The notes beneath the pieces are model-generated. The model was given only the letters and a program-made list of their open reading frames with translations. It ran no database searches and was not told the origin of the DNA. A stretch of 52,544 nt of DNA from Priapulus caudatus (Eukaryota > Priapulida > Priapulimorpha > Priapulimorphida > Priapulidae). The position numbers and the translations under genes were made by a program. The stretch lies in NCBI RefSeq assembly GCF_000485595.1, contig NW_014577208.1:314842-367385 (forward strand), in the 5' to 3' direction. Numbering within the stretch: position 1 is the first letter of the stretch; each line of letters opens with the position of its first letter. This document shows, piece after piece, positions 1 to 11,340 of this stretch.

Positions 1-37
<37 letters not shown>

Positions 38-66
38 ATATATCTATATATGGTCATATATATATG
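1..66. repeat. (TA)n microsatellite
   Basis: Near-pure TA dinucleotides with a few C and G interruptions at the window edge. No coding content. Confidence 0.95.
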
Positions 67-1950
67 GTACGCAACCGAACAGCGCATACATTATTATGAG
101 TTCTGCATGGGCGCACGGTGCTTCAAAATAAAAACACGGATTTCAAACCTCTGCCTTTGAAAACGCTGCTTCTATACCGTGAATTTCCTCAGAGAATCTT
201 TTCAGTCACCAGGGTGCGGTAATTGGCTTCCAAAATGCGTTTCGATATGAGTTTCTTTGCTGTCACACTGGCAACCAGTTGGCGAGTATTTTTAAGAACC
301 GCCTTTCCGTTCACATGGCAATAAGGATTACCAAATGCGCGCTCTATCTCGCCTAAAAAGGTGGTTGTCAAATAAGCAGTGTTTTGTAAAAACTCGTTCT
401 TGAAAACGTTCTAATTTGCGCTGCGTCAAATCCCAACGGCGGTTATTTTTCCATATAAAGACTGGTATTCGGCGCCGTACATGGAACTGGTCAGGCTATA
501 CCCGTTGTGCTGGCAGCAACAGCAGACGATCCCTGCATCAATACAGTGCACTCTCCGACTCACCCACCGTGCGTCCTTAATTTGATTCATCTTACTTCCA
601 TTAATTCCATTACGGTGTTGTCTTACGGCGGCCTTGCCTCTGCATAGTAATACTGCTTTCCCCCGTAGGCGCTGATTTCCCCGCGCATGTGCGTATATAG
701 GGGGGCCTATATAGTTGAAGCACGATAGGACCAGCCTATGCCGAGGGCGTCCGCGAAAAACGAGGAAACATGAAATAACTTTATTCCGAGTAAGATGCAA
801 TTCCCTTGATGGAATACTAACGCGTATCGTATATTTATCTTGGCCTGATGCGCGGACTGAGCACGCACATACGCGAGCATTTTCTAATTATCCACGCCGG
901 TGAGCAAGATATCCCATTGCATTAGCGCTAGGTATAAGGACATGGCGATTACACTGAGTAGTTAAGATGCGCTGCTGTTGCTTAAAGGTCAGCTCACGAT
1001 ACGACGTCAAACGCGACACAGAGCATGCATGCACACGCCGCGAATGATCTCATCAAACATCATCTAGCTGTATGTGCGACTTAGCTTTGTTTTTCTACCC
1101 ATTCTCGTCGTGAAGGATCGCTGATGGACTATGTTATTATATCTTCTAACGTGCAACGCGCAAGACCGTAACGAATTTACACTCCATCGATAATTCAAAG
1201 TGCGTCTACTCGTGCAAACATAGGTGCATGAACCTCACACGGGTAAAACATGACGGATATCGTTACGCTGTATTACTTGCGCTCTTGCTTACGCGATTCT
1301 ATGATTTTTGAATCGGCACTGCGGCATTAAATTGGCAATATCACACATCATATCTGAACATATTGCTGTTATAATAAGAATAATGATACAAAAACAAGGA
1401 ATTTTTAGGAGAAAATAAGGCGAATGTTCAGCGCAAATATTGATGTGGTTTCATTGGCTTAAACTCTCGTTAAAGCTGTGTAAACGCAGAAAGGTAGATG
1501 GCGACGTTTAGCTTTCCAATAAGGTATACGCCTCCGTACTTTAACTCTTCAAAGCGGCGCTCCCTCTTAAGAGCTCTTCTCTAAATGTTGCATGCACAGT
1601 GCAAACAATTGACATCGTCCCTATTATAATAAAACATTTTATCAGAGAACTATTTGCGCGCGATACTAAAGTACAGCGATCCTACAATGTATAGTATGTG
1701 CGCAATTTAATAACTAATAGAAACCCGATGCAAATTGTCGTAATATATAACAACGATTAAGCTGTCGCGTGAGTATCTGCCGTTATAAATGCTGTTCATA
1801 AATCGTTCACATGCAAAGCACATGATTCGGGGTAGTAAATCATTTCACACGGCTCGCCACAGCCGCTTGGTCGCAATCAGTGCATTTATATCGTTGTTTT
1901 AATCCCTGCGATGCGATGAGAGCTATATATAGGTGTTTATTAGCTCTTGG
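67..1950. other. Unassigned AT-rich non-coding stretch
   Basis: Only short frames open by chance occur here (none above about 125 codons). I recognise no protein domain, RNA gene or mobile-element terminus. Mixed composition, no clear repeats. Confidence 0.5.
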
Positions 1951-1991
1951 TATATATATATATATATATATCGTTATATATATATATATAT
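1951..1991. repeat. (TA)n microsatellite
   Basis: Two TA runs separated by a TCGT interruption. A short phrase just before it, around TATTAGCTCTTGG, resembles the arms of the hairpin at 3561-3607. Confidence 0.9.
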
Positions 1992-2664
1992 TGCCTCTCA
2001 CTCGCGAATAATAGTTAGCGATCGTAAAATGTGATTGAGTGTAGAATCGCGGAGACAGTTTAATGAAAAGGGGCATTAACGTAATTAGTTTCGCTTCGCA
2101 ATTCAGTTTGGCTTTCATTCGCAAATTGGTATTTTGATGATCGTCAATGGAGACTGAGCGATATGGGTGGACGCGGATGGCTGGTCTACAACGACCATAA
2201 TGGCGCTGAATTACGAACGCCATTCCACGCAATTACTTTCTTGCTCGGCGTTTCTTGTTGTTAACCGGGCGAATTTCATGCGGGACGTTTAGCGCCGAAG
2301 ATTATAATTTCATAACGTTACGAGCATAGTATCTTTCACTCGATTAGAGTGCAATTTCGTCGCGTCGTGCCTGCTATTTGCGCTTGTTAGCACGAGATTT
2401 CGCCGCGAAATAGATACCCATCATGTATTATTATACGCATACAGTCCTTTGAGAGTTAATCATGCGTCATTATGTATAACTGGCAGGTAACATTCATCGG
2501 TAATCCATTACACACGTCGGCCGACGGAGTAGGGTGGGGTGGGGCAATTGTAGAAGTAAAATCATTCACTAATTGGTTGTTTTCTGCAAATCTATTGTAA
2601 AAAAAGAAGTGTGGCGTTATCATGATACGCTTACATCATCTCGCTCGAACTCAGCTCATCGCTC

Positions 2665-2825
2665 CGCTGGCAGCACACTTCACCATTTTGGTTGCTCGTA
2701 CAGGCAATTTTCGTGGTCGGCAATTTGTGTGGCCTTTGCCGCGTCACAGCACACGTCACCACTGAGTGGTGACGTGTGCTGTGGACGGCAATTTTTGTTC
2801 ACTGCGATTCCTTGCCACAGGTAGC
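2665..2825. mobile_element. MITE fragment, CAGCACACTTCACCA family (left half)
   Basis: Starts with GGCAGCACACTTCACCATTT and continues through GCTCGTACAGGC and TTTTCGTGGTCGGCAATT, matching the reverse complement of the complete copy at 39430-39695 over roughly its first 100 bp. It then diverges into a short perfect hairpin (CACGTCACCACT/AGTGGTGACGTG, about 2752-2777). I infer a truncated or rearranged member of the same non-coding family. The superfamily is not determined; flanking TTAA-like bases in other copies are only suggestive. Confidence 0.65.
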
Positions 2826-2998
2826 TTATCATGCTACCAAATACCAGACAATTATTAATAGTAGGTAGATGAATCAATCTAGGCCTACTAACTTCTAAAA
2901 CAACTTAAAATATTAAATGTTTTTATTGATATATAATTAAACTTGTTAACAAAATAAATACCAGTATAAAATATTTGAAACTCAACACTAACAAGTTA

Positions 2999-3092
2999 CA
3001 GTAGAACCCCACTTAATGGACACCCTGTTTTAAGCTGAGCACCTCTCCATCATGTCTATTAATGTTCAGTCCATAATAAAGGGGTTCTACTG
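2999..3092. mobile_element. Short TIR element (94 bp), pogo/mariner-like MITE
   Basis: Inverted termini CAGTAGAACCCC at the left and GGGGTTCTACTG at the right, each next to a TA dinucleotide (2997-2998 and 3093-3094). The TA duplication and CAGT-type termini fit Tc1/mariner/pogo MITEs. No coding capacity. Class assignment is inferred from termini only. Confidence 0.7.
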
Positions 3093-3109
3093 TATAACAT
3101 TTTAAAATC

Positions 3110-3378
3110 ATGTGACGGCAGCGCTAATTTTGATTGGTCTGCGAGTGATTTTGTTGCCGATTGCCGTGGTGGCTTGGCGCACACTTCACCACAAGTTGCC
3201 ACCACAAGCAATTTTCGTGGTGAGAAATCAAACCGGGTTGATTCTCGGCAACTCGTGGTCACCACTAAATTTCCGTAGTGAGTGGTCGTTGCCGGGCCCC
3301 GCACACTCGGCCATTTTTGTGGCGACCACGAAAATTGCCTGTACGAGCAACGAAAATGGTGAAGTGTGCTGCATGCTT
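3110..3378. mobile_element. MITE, CAGCACACTTCACCA family (right half)
   Basis: From about 3171 to 3372 this matches the reverse complement of the element at 39430-39695, ending in ATGGTGAAGTGTGCTGC. Its inner part has paired motifs GTGGTCACCAC, GAATC/GATTC and TTTTCGTGGT, giving high hairpin potential. With 2665-2825 it may once have been a single copy, later split by other sequence including the pogo-like MITE at 2999-3092. Confidence 0.7.
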
Positions 3379-3560
3379 TAACACAATTATTTATTTGTTT
3401 ATTTATTAACCTATTTATTTATTTATTTACTTATTTACATTTCAGCAAATTTATTTATTTATTTAATTAATCGGTCGGTCGAACGTCGGTCGATCGGTCA
3501 GTCAGTTAGGGGCCTAGTCATGTTCCACTCAAGCAATTTCTGTGGCCAGCTTACATCTAT

Positions 3561-3607
3561 GATATCAAGAGCTAATAAACAGGTATTTATTAGCTCTTGA
3601 TGATATC
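3561..3607. repeat. Perfect-arm hairpin (about 20-bp arms)
   Basis: GATATCAAGAGCTAATAAA pairs with TTTATTAGCTCTTGATGATATC across a 6-base loop. It could be a tiny MITE remnant; no target duplication is evident. Confidence 0.75.
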
Positions 3608-3870
3608 TGACTCGCTCTTTCAGCGCTACATACTACGGCCTTCGGCGCACCACTGAAAAATTCCATTTCATTTAAAATATTAAACTATGTATGTATAGTA
3701 GGTTCCCGCACCCTTCTTCTCGCACACTACTGACGGTGGTAACCATGCAGGCGCTAGTCGATCGGCGTCGTCTGACTTGCTGACAGGTAAATAGTTAATT
3801 CAGTACTGGACAAAAGCTGGCGCAATATAGCTCACTGCGCGTTACTCCTGGTATCGACGTGTATTGAATT

Positions 3871-3881
3871 CGGTGTGTGTG

Positions 3882-3926
<45 letters not shown>

Positions 3927-4117
3927 TGCGTGCGTGCGTGCGTGTGTGTGTGCGTGTGCGGTGCGTGCGTGGCGTGTGCCGTGTTTGTGTGTGTGTGCGC
4001 GTGCGTGCGTGCGTGCGTGCGTGTCGGTGTGTTGTGTGTGTGTGTGTGTGTGTGTGGTGTGTTGTGTGTGTGTGCACTGTGGCGTGTGTGTATGTGTGTG
4101 TGTGTGTTTGTGTGTGG
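3871..4117. repeat. (GT)n / (GCGT)n compound microsatellite
   Basis: Runs of TG and of TGCG tetranucleotides. Every reading frame through it is an artefact of the repeat (Cys-Val and His-Thr polymers). Confidence 0.95.
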
Positions 4118-4942
4118 GCGCGCAAGCGCGCGCAGGAGCTAGCGCACCTCGTTATAGGTGAAACACGCAGTCACGAGCTGGCACCGCTGGCCACCGGCTC
4201 CCACGCGTCACACGTATATATCAGCGTTTCGCAGCAGTCTCAGCCTAGCTGCCCGCAGTGCATGGTATTCGGGAGATTTCACACGCGATCCTGTTCGTTA
4301 GCTGCACGCTTGCGCCATGTCCTCGCCACGGCCGCAGTATAGACCGCCAGTAGAGGCGTAATTTCAGCTAAGACGAAATTATAATCAGCGCCGCTATTGT
4401 ACAGCCGAAGTGACTTGATCAAACCGCTGCGATTGATATGCAAATGTCGCCGTAACTGAAATTTCAATATTTGATATTCATTAACTTCTAGGACGAAAAA
4501 TGCTTTCCGACTCCCGGCGGTACCAGAGAAGAGAGACCGATCATAGAGACATTCTAGTTTGTAATCAGCCCATGGCAACGCCGACTTCGTCACGGAGCCA
4601 TTTTCAAGAAAAAAGAAAGGCAGCAGAGCTATTGCATAGATATTTACATACAATATACGTATTATTTATACTGAGGGATAACTGTGCTATTGTAATACTA
4701 GATTGCAATTGTAGCGTGCTACGTGGTTTTGGCTGTTTACACTTGGCAAAGAAATGACAAGGCATAGGCATCTACTTAGATTGCCGAGTTTCTCCTATGT
4801 TATTATGAAGTAAAATTGCTTCATTTTAAAGCAAATCCCCCTATGGACTATGCGATTCTGAACCTGAATTCGACGGGAGCGAACGCGGATGTTGGTGGCG
4901 AATACGCGTTTCCAAGATGGAAGGAAACCGAGCTGCCCCGCG

Positions 4943-5175
4943 CAGCCGGCTGAAAGGGGCGATAGGATATGTTTACTAGGCACTTCTAATTTTAACATAT
5001 ATTTTAAATTTAATTAGGGTCAAGGTTAGGGTTAGGGTTAGGGTTAGGGTTCGGGTTAGGGTTAGGGTTAGGGCACTTTTTAGGGTTTTTGCATCATTCT
5101 TTAATATATCGTAAAATATATGTTAAAATTAGAAGTGCCTAGTAAACATATCCTATCGCACCTTTCAGCCGGCTG
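4943..5175. mobile_element. TIR element with interstitial telomeric TTAGGG core
   Basis: Two inverted arms of about 60 bp flank a core of TTAGGG repeats (about 5019-5072, with one TTCGGG variant). The left arm starts CAGCCGGCTGAAAGG and includes GATAGGATATGTTTACTAGG and TAATTTTAACATATATTTTA; the right arm is its near-perfect complement ending CCTTTCAGCCGGCTG. No clear target duplication is visible. Terminal sequences are unrelated to the TTAGGG-bearing elements at 35425 and 40322-41385, so this is a second family with the same kind of core. Confidence 0.85.
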
Positions 5176-6040
5176 GCAGCAGACACCTAGCGAGAATTTC
5201 TTATACCTGACCGCATCGTCGCAGGGTCCGTAATATCGCGTTAAGTGCTCCTGCAAAGTCTGCTCATTAGGTCAACACGAAAGGGCGCATGAAGATGCGG
5301 CGGTGGCGCTACGCAGCTGCGTGACACGTTCAATAGTGGCTATTAAACTAACATGTACGTATTTGCAGATAGTCCCAGATGTCGATATTCTATATAGATA
5401 TACATGCGCGTACAGCGCGAATGTGAAGACTTTCTGCACGTAATGAAAACAAAACACTCGCAATTTTGTCACGAGGTCAAAGTTAATAAATGCATTCTTA
5501 TCGAATAAAATTCTACCGTAAACTTGAAGTCTCTGAAAACTTTCCATTAAAATATAAGCGAATGGAAATTACACAGTAACTATTTGTTTTCTGTAATTGT
5601 GAACACGTTCATTCGTTCAAGGCTTCCACGCCATCAATTGCTGCGAGAGTGACGCATCTTTAATATTTCTATAAGACACATTCTATAGTATTTACCTTTC
5701 GTTCAAGCAACCGATCGCCTACTCAGCAAGCATTCATTAGTTCGTCGACGTGTCCATCAACCTAGTCCGAGCAATTTTCCCTTCGTAGCCACTCGCCACG
5801 GGTCCTCTTGTGGCATAACGGAAGCTTCGTAACGGGTTCTCGCTCGTCGTAGAGTAATAGTTACGTGCAATGTCGCGCACGTTGACACGGTAGCATACGA
5901 AACACGTACGTACGACGTGGGCGTTTCATATAACAGAAGACTCTTTTTTACGTTTAAATAAAAATATTATCAAACGCAATATGTTAACTAGTAATATGTG
6001 TGTATACATATTTATGGATTACAGTTTGAGAGTTTGGCTA
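5176..6040. other. No recognisable feature
   Basis: Only short chance open frames. No transposon termini, RNA genes or tandem repeats seen. Confidence 0.4.
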
Positions 6041-6545
6041 TTAGTTACGTTGTTATTATTGCTTTATTAGCTACGTTAATTTACGCTATTAGTGGCGTTA
6101 ATTTGGTTTATCTAATTAGTTCCGTTAATTTACGTTACTAGCTACATGAGTTTACCTTATTAGATACGTTAATTTGCGTTATTAGCCATGTCAGGTCACC
6201 TTAGTAGCTACGTTATTTTATACCTTATTAGCTACGTTATATTACGTTATTAGTTAACATTGGTTCATGCACGATGTTAGATACGATAGTTCACGTTACT
6301 AGCTACATGAGTTTACCTTATTAGATACGTTAATTTGCGTTATTAGCCATGTCAGGTCACCTTAGTAGCTACGTTATTTTATACCTTATTAGCTACGTTA
6401 TATTACGTTATTAGTTAACATTGGTTCATGCACGATGTTAGATACGATAGTTCACGTTATTAGATACGTGAGTTTACGTTATTAGATACGTGAGTTTACG
6501 TTATTAGATACGTGAGTTTACGTTATTAGATACGTTGCTGTATGT
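6040..6545. repeat. 161-bp higher-order tandem repeat built on a ~22-23-bp motif
   Basis: A 161-bp segment beginning GCTACATGAGTTTACCTTAT at 6141 recurs nearly unchanged at 6302. The base motif is about 22-23 bp (TTACGTTATTAGATACGTGAG-like); four near-identical copies follow at about 6453-6535, and degenerate copies precede it from about 6040. 161 equals seven 23-bp units, so this is a higher-order array. Confidence 0.9.
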
Positions 6546-8480
6546 GATTAAAGTTACCACACGCGGTGTTTTTTACCGATTAATCGTGCATGCCTATCCG
6601 CACGAGTGAGTGACTGTGATTATAAGCTAATCCATCAGTCACCATCTCTGCACTGTAAATAGCAATTATGATAATTTCCTTGATAACAGATGCGACATCA
6701 CGCGGCGTCGAAGCGCGCGCACGCTGCGCCCAATTTACTCGGCGGTGATGAGCCATAGAATCGCGCGAGGTTTAATTAACATAACTGCGTCCTTTATGCG
6801 AGTAAATGCATCTCTAACATGCGGACAGGAGTATAATGGAGCTAATTATCCTACTAGCTAGTTTATTTCATCGAAGTCACATGGAGGAAGAACCGGTCGA
6901 CGGAAAGCATCGCATGTATACTGTAATAATTCGACGTTGCTTTAACCTTTCTCCGCACATAACAGTCTCCAAAACTGAAAACATTGCTCGAGCATAAAAA
7001 GTCAATGCGTGGGGAGAGCGGCATTGCTATTCAAACGTATGGGCGCGAATGTGTCGCATTCCCATGATTACCTTGAGCCTCGGACACACGTAAAAACCCG
7101 ACTGTTTTACGTCCCGCGTTGTTACTCGAAAGCCATTTCCGACATCAGTTACGCCTGCAGAAACGGCAGCGCACATCGTGTTCGCCGAAAGGTTCTCTCA
7201 GTAATCACCCCGAGGCGCGTCCTACGTATACACGGGCTGGAATATGAGCGCCCCTCGTTCCAGCGATCCTGCCCGCCTACCCTCTCCCGCGATCTCATAA
7301 TCAGACACGCTAAGCCCGCGCTCGGGATTCCCATCACCGCGACGGGAAAAAATATTTGCAAGATCTCGGAGAATAGTAGGATGCGCACGCCGAGTCAATT
7401 ATCTATTGATTTTACGAGCAATCTGCCGCGGGCGCGCGCCGCCTCTGGAAGAGTGGCGGTCTTCTATAAACGTGGCGGCGCCGCACGATATTGGCTTCTC
7501 CCGCTGTGTACCGTTACTCTCAGCTCTCAGCATCTCTGCATCCTCTCGAGAATACGATGCCGCCGAGGTGCGGACGAGGATGAGTCCACGTGAAGGTATG
7601 CTTGGACGCAGGGGAGGCTCAACCGCTCAGAGCTGCAGATATCGGTCCGTTTCTCAAGTAGATGGACGACGGGAAGTAGTCATTAATTTTATGGATGGGC
7701 TGGCTGCCAAAGAAAGCTGTGCGGAAGCGATGGATCGACAGGCTACCTGCCAAGGGAAGCTATAAAATTGCCATAAGAACACAGGTTTGTTCATGAGGGA
7801 AGCTGCATGGAAAGATGCCATTACGCGAATATGCGATTATAATATGCGAAGTAAGGTAAATATATGTAATATAATATTATATTATCAAATATAATTATGT
7901 GTACATGATGTGATTAAGGTGAAGACGAGCTGCATGTCAAGGCAAGCTGATGGGAAGCCATGGGAGAGAGCGCTGGCTGCTGAGGGAAGCGAGACGACTG
8001 CTCCAATCAGCCATTTACGCTCCGCCAACGACGATCAATTAAGTTACGCGCGGATTAGACTTGATTACGCAACAAGGCAGGCTTCGGCGAAACCTCATAA
8101 AAGATCCCCCGCCTCCCCTCTCGGGCTGAATTGATTGTGGGCATTTGCGGAACCACGTGGCCATCTCCATAGTCCGTTTGTTGGAGGGAAATAGCAACCG
8201 CTGTGTTTGTTACCGGCATGCGACACGCATTCGTACGATTTCATCCGGTGCGAAGTTAGCACGTTTGCGTCAATTTGCCGCGGCCATGTCGCAGTCGCGG
8301 CCACGTCACCCGTGAATGACGCGTTATAATTTATTGCTACCGTAGAGCAGCGGTGACCAGCATGCAGACTTGCGCGTGCTCGAATTAGAATTTACTTCCT
8401 CACCCGATTTGTTCCAATGCCACTACGCGCATGTGTTCATTTCCTTACATTTTTACGGAATATTATGATGCACAGCGAGT
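6546..8480. other. Unassigned stretch with a CpG-rich island
   Basis: No recognisable gene. About 7240-7570 is clearly richer in CpG than its surroundings. It has a TATAAA at about 7466-7471 and, further downstream, an ATG followed by AGTCCACGTGAAG and a GTATGC donor-like site near 7595. This could be a promoter with a short first exon, but no downstream coding exon was identified and the long frame at 7009-7593 resembles no family I know. Confidence 0.25.
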
Positions 8481-8482
8481 TA

Positions 8483-8523
8483 TACATATATATATATATA
8501 TATATTATATATATAATATATAA
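8483..8523. repeat. (TA)n microsatellite
   Basis: TA dinucleotides with one TTATAT interruption. Confidence 0.9.
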
Positions 8524-9031
8524 GACAGGAGTGTAATGGACTACGTTCACGAATTGTTCGATGGGAAAATTTGTAAAATGTTTGTTGCCATTTTTTATAC
8601 AGATAAAAAGTAAGAACTAACGGGACTAAACGTATCGTCAAATTCTTACCTGATAGGATTGTTTCTCAACTAGTTAAAAATCCAAAAAACCTGGACGATT
8701 TGATATTATGTTCCTGACATTAATTGCTTGCTATGGGCTATATGTATGAGTCACGAGTGTATGTTCACATCGAACAATATAGTAAAACAGGAAGTATAAT
8801 CCAGCAATTTAACCATAAAAAGTGAACCGAATTTATTTTGTGAAAAAGTGGAAATATTTTTTTATATTTTTACTATTTACGGTGACGTAATAACTTTAAT
8901 AAAGGACACATTTGTCTTTATTAACTCCTGATAATACTGCGTATAATATTATTCTGTGAGAGCGTGAGGAAATGAACTGCTGATTATATGAACTCGTTAT
9001 GAACGGGAAATCGAGCCCAGCCGCATTTTCG

Positions 9032-9091
9032 CATATAATCAGAAGTAGATAATAATTCCCTATAAGGCTATTATCTACTTCTGATATAATC
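9032..9091. repeat. Hairpin with 23-bp arms
   Basis: CATATAATCAGAAGTAGATAATA pairs with TATTATCTACTTCTGATATAATC across a 14-base loop. A smaller hairpin sits just upstream at about 8893-8925 (TTAATAAAGGACA / TGTCTTTATTAA). Neither has a terminator-like context; both look like small foldback remnants. Confidence 0.75.
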
Positions 9092-9767
9092 AATTGAGTT
9101 AGTTTAAATGCGCTACGTAGACACGAAACCCTTATCGCTTGGTTATGCCTAAAATCTGTTTACCACAAACGTAGCGCTGACACATCGATATACTGCGTTG
9201 TGATAATGTGCTTACGTGCGAATACGAATACTCGTGCCCGTGCATGCATGCAAGCAAGCAAGCGCGCGTGCATTCGGGCGTGCGTGCCTGCAATGGTGTA
9301 CATGCGCGGTCTAAATATCAGGCGCATGATCAGACGCTAGCGCTACCTTGCAATGCAGCTATCGCCATGGAGCTTTACCCATGCAGGAGCCAAACTAAAA
9401 CTAAAAGCAGTTTGCAGCATCAACTGCTGACAATGCCACCCATGTTCAAATAGAACCGGTCGCTTTCACGCAGCGAGAAAGCTTCTAAATCGAAAGCAGT
9501 CTAATAATAATTACAGTAGGAAAGCTGAGAGCCGACGCGACAGCGCCCACGTGTGTTATTTCGCTATATTGCCATGTGACCATGCATTATTTATCAGATG
9601 ACACGTCGGAAATGTCGACGGCGCGAAGTTCATGCATTTCATCACACGTTAGTTACGCCATTAGATACAGCCGACAGACGCAGAGGCGCGCGCCTATATA
9701 TAGACATACACCTGCCTTCGCAACTATAGTTGATGTTTTGTTAAAAGCTTAGCCGCACACATCTGCC

Positions 9768-10205
9768 ATGTTCCTGTGTCACCAGCTGCCATGTTTCTGC
9801 GTTACTAGCTGTCATGTGTCTGCGTCACCGGCTGCCATGTTTCTGCGTCACCGGCTGCCAAGTTTCTGCGTCACCAGCTGCTATGTTTCTGCGTCACCGG
9901 CTGCCATGCTTCTGCGTCACCAGCTGTCATGTTTTTGCGTCACCGGCTGCCAAGTTTCTGCGTCACCAGCTGCTATGTTTCTGCGTCAACGCGGCTGGCC
10001 ATGTTTGCTGCGTCAGCTGCAAGCTAGTCATGTTTCTGCGTCACCGCTGCGTGTTCTGCGTCACCTAACTGTCATGTTTCTGCGTCAACCAGTTGCATGT
10101 TTCCTGCCTGGCACCATGCGCTGTTTCTGCGTCACCAGCCTGCCGTGTTTCGCGTCACCAACTATCATGTTTCTGCGTCACCGAGCTTCCACGTTTCTGC
10201 GTCAC
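9768..10205. repeat. 23-bp minisatellite, copy 1
   Basis: About 18 degenerate units of CTGCCATGTTTCTGCGTCACC-like sequence. The unit is not a multiple of three but all frames are mostly open, so long Cys/His/Val/Ser-rich frames arise by chance. The same minisatellite recurs at 21926-22075. Confidence 0.92.
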
Positions 10206-11340
10206 CTAAAGCGAGGTTTCACTTTCCACTGTATTGTCCAAGTCGTGAGCGCAGCCAGCTCAATTCTCGATCTCGTTAATAATCTCAACGACTGTCTGAA
10301 CGGCGCGTTAGTCGGCCGATAATGCATACACTAAGGCTAACACTCAAACAACAGAGAAGTTATGTGTGATTGCCCAGACGCAATACGACATTACCATGCG
10401 ATGGGGGTTTGTCAAACGCTTGCAGCGAATTCTGCGCGAGGGCCCGTTTTGCGGCAACGTCACGCGCTCAGTATTACGGTCGGGAGACTTAATGATAAAG
10501 CCCTAGTGAAATCGCGCACTATCATAAATACCGATGAATCTCGAGCGCACAGATCCAGCGGCCGCGTTTTTATGTTGCGTTGCTTAGCCTGGTAGTAGCG
10601 AGGACGCTATTCACAAGACGGGATAGATGGTAACACGGTAGCAACGCAGGCAATCAAGTCACGCCGCGAGTGAATTACAAGAATTGAATGGACGGCGTGC
10701 TGTGGCGTTGTCGTGCGTACGTGTATGTGGGCGCTGTGTCGATCGGTGTAAGACGCGTGCGCGGCGTACTAGCTTTTAGGTAGGTAGAATAATAATTTCC
10801 AAGGAGTTCACAGGAGCGAGGCGATGTGGCGCAACAATTTATTAATAAGCATTTGGCAGGCTTACGAATGTTCAGTTCCTGCTGTGATTTAGTCAATTTA
10901 CAAACAGCGCACGAGCGGTCGGTATAGGGCAGTCGACCGGGGGACGCCAACCAGCAGAGTCTGAACCGCGCTCAGTATGATCCAGTGATTACCAGTAAAC
11001 TAGGCCACCGGCCATCAAGCAGCCAGCCTATGTAACGAACGCAATGCGGCACCAGGCGTGGTCTGCACGCCGTGCACAGACCGTATGAAAAAACGTACCA
11101 AACGGCTAGTACAACCATCGTTACACGAGGGTATGCATTAACACACAGTTGATGACCACTGCTAACAGCATATCCATACATGGGCACACTCAGTCATAAC
11201 AAGCAGAACAACAATAAGAACATAGCGCATTATGGAAAAACCACGCTCACGAAAGAGTACCAGTATAACATGTTCATATAATCATTGTCCCCTGGTTTAG
11301 CACATACGCATATACAGGACACCAATGAACCGCACTGCAT
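10206..11340. repeat. Linker segment of duplicated block, copy 1
   Basis: Non-coding sequence joining the 23-bp minisatellite to the 24-bp satellite. It corresponds in order to 22076-22970, sharing for example GAATCTCGAGCGCAC/GAATCTTCGCGCCAC, TAGGTAGGTAGAATAATAAT and CGAGGGTATGCATTAACACA. This copy is about 240 bp longer, with the excess scattered as 1-5-base differences. Confidence 0.8.

Noticed and set aside
7009-7593. 194-codon plus-strand frame
   Set aside because: No recognisable domain, no splice or codon signature, and it lies in a CpG-rich segment where stops are rare.
9768-10322. 184-codon frame rich in Cys, Phe and His resembling a cysteine-rich secreted protein
   Set aside because: It is the 23-bp minisatellite read in one frame; the other frames are equally open and copy 2 does not preserve it.
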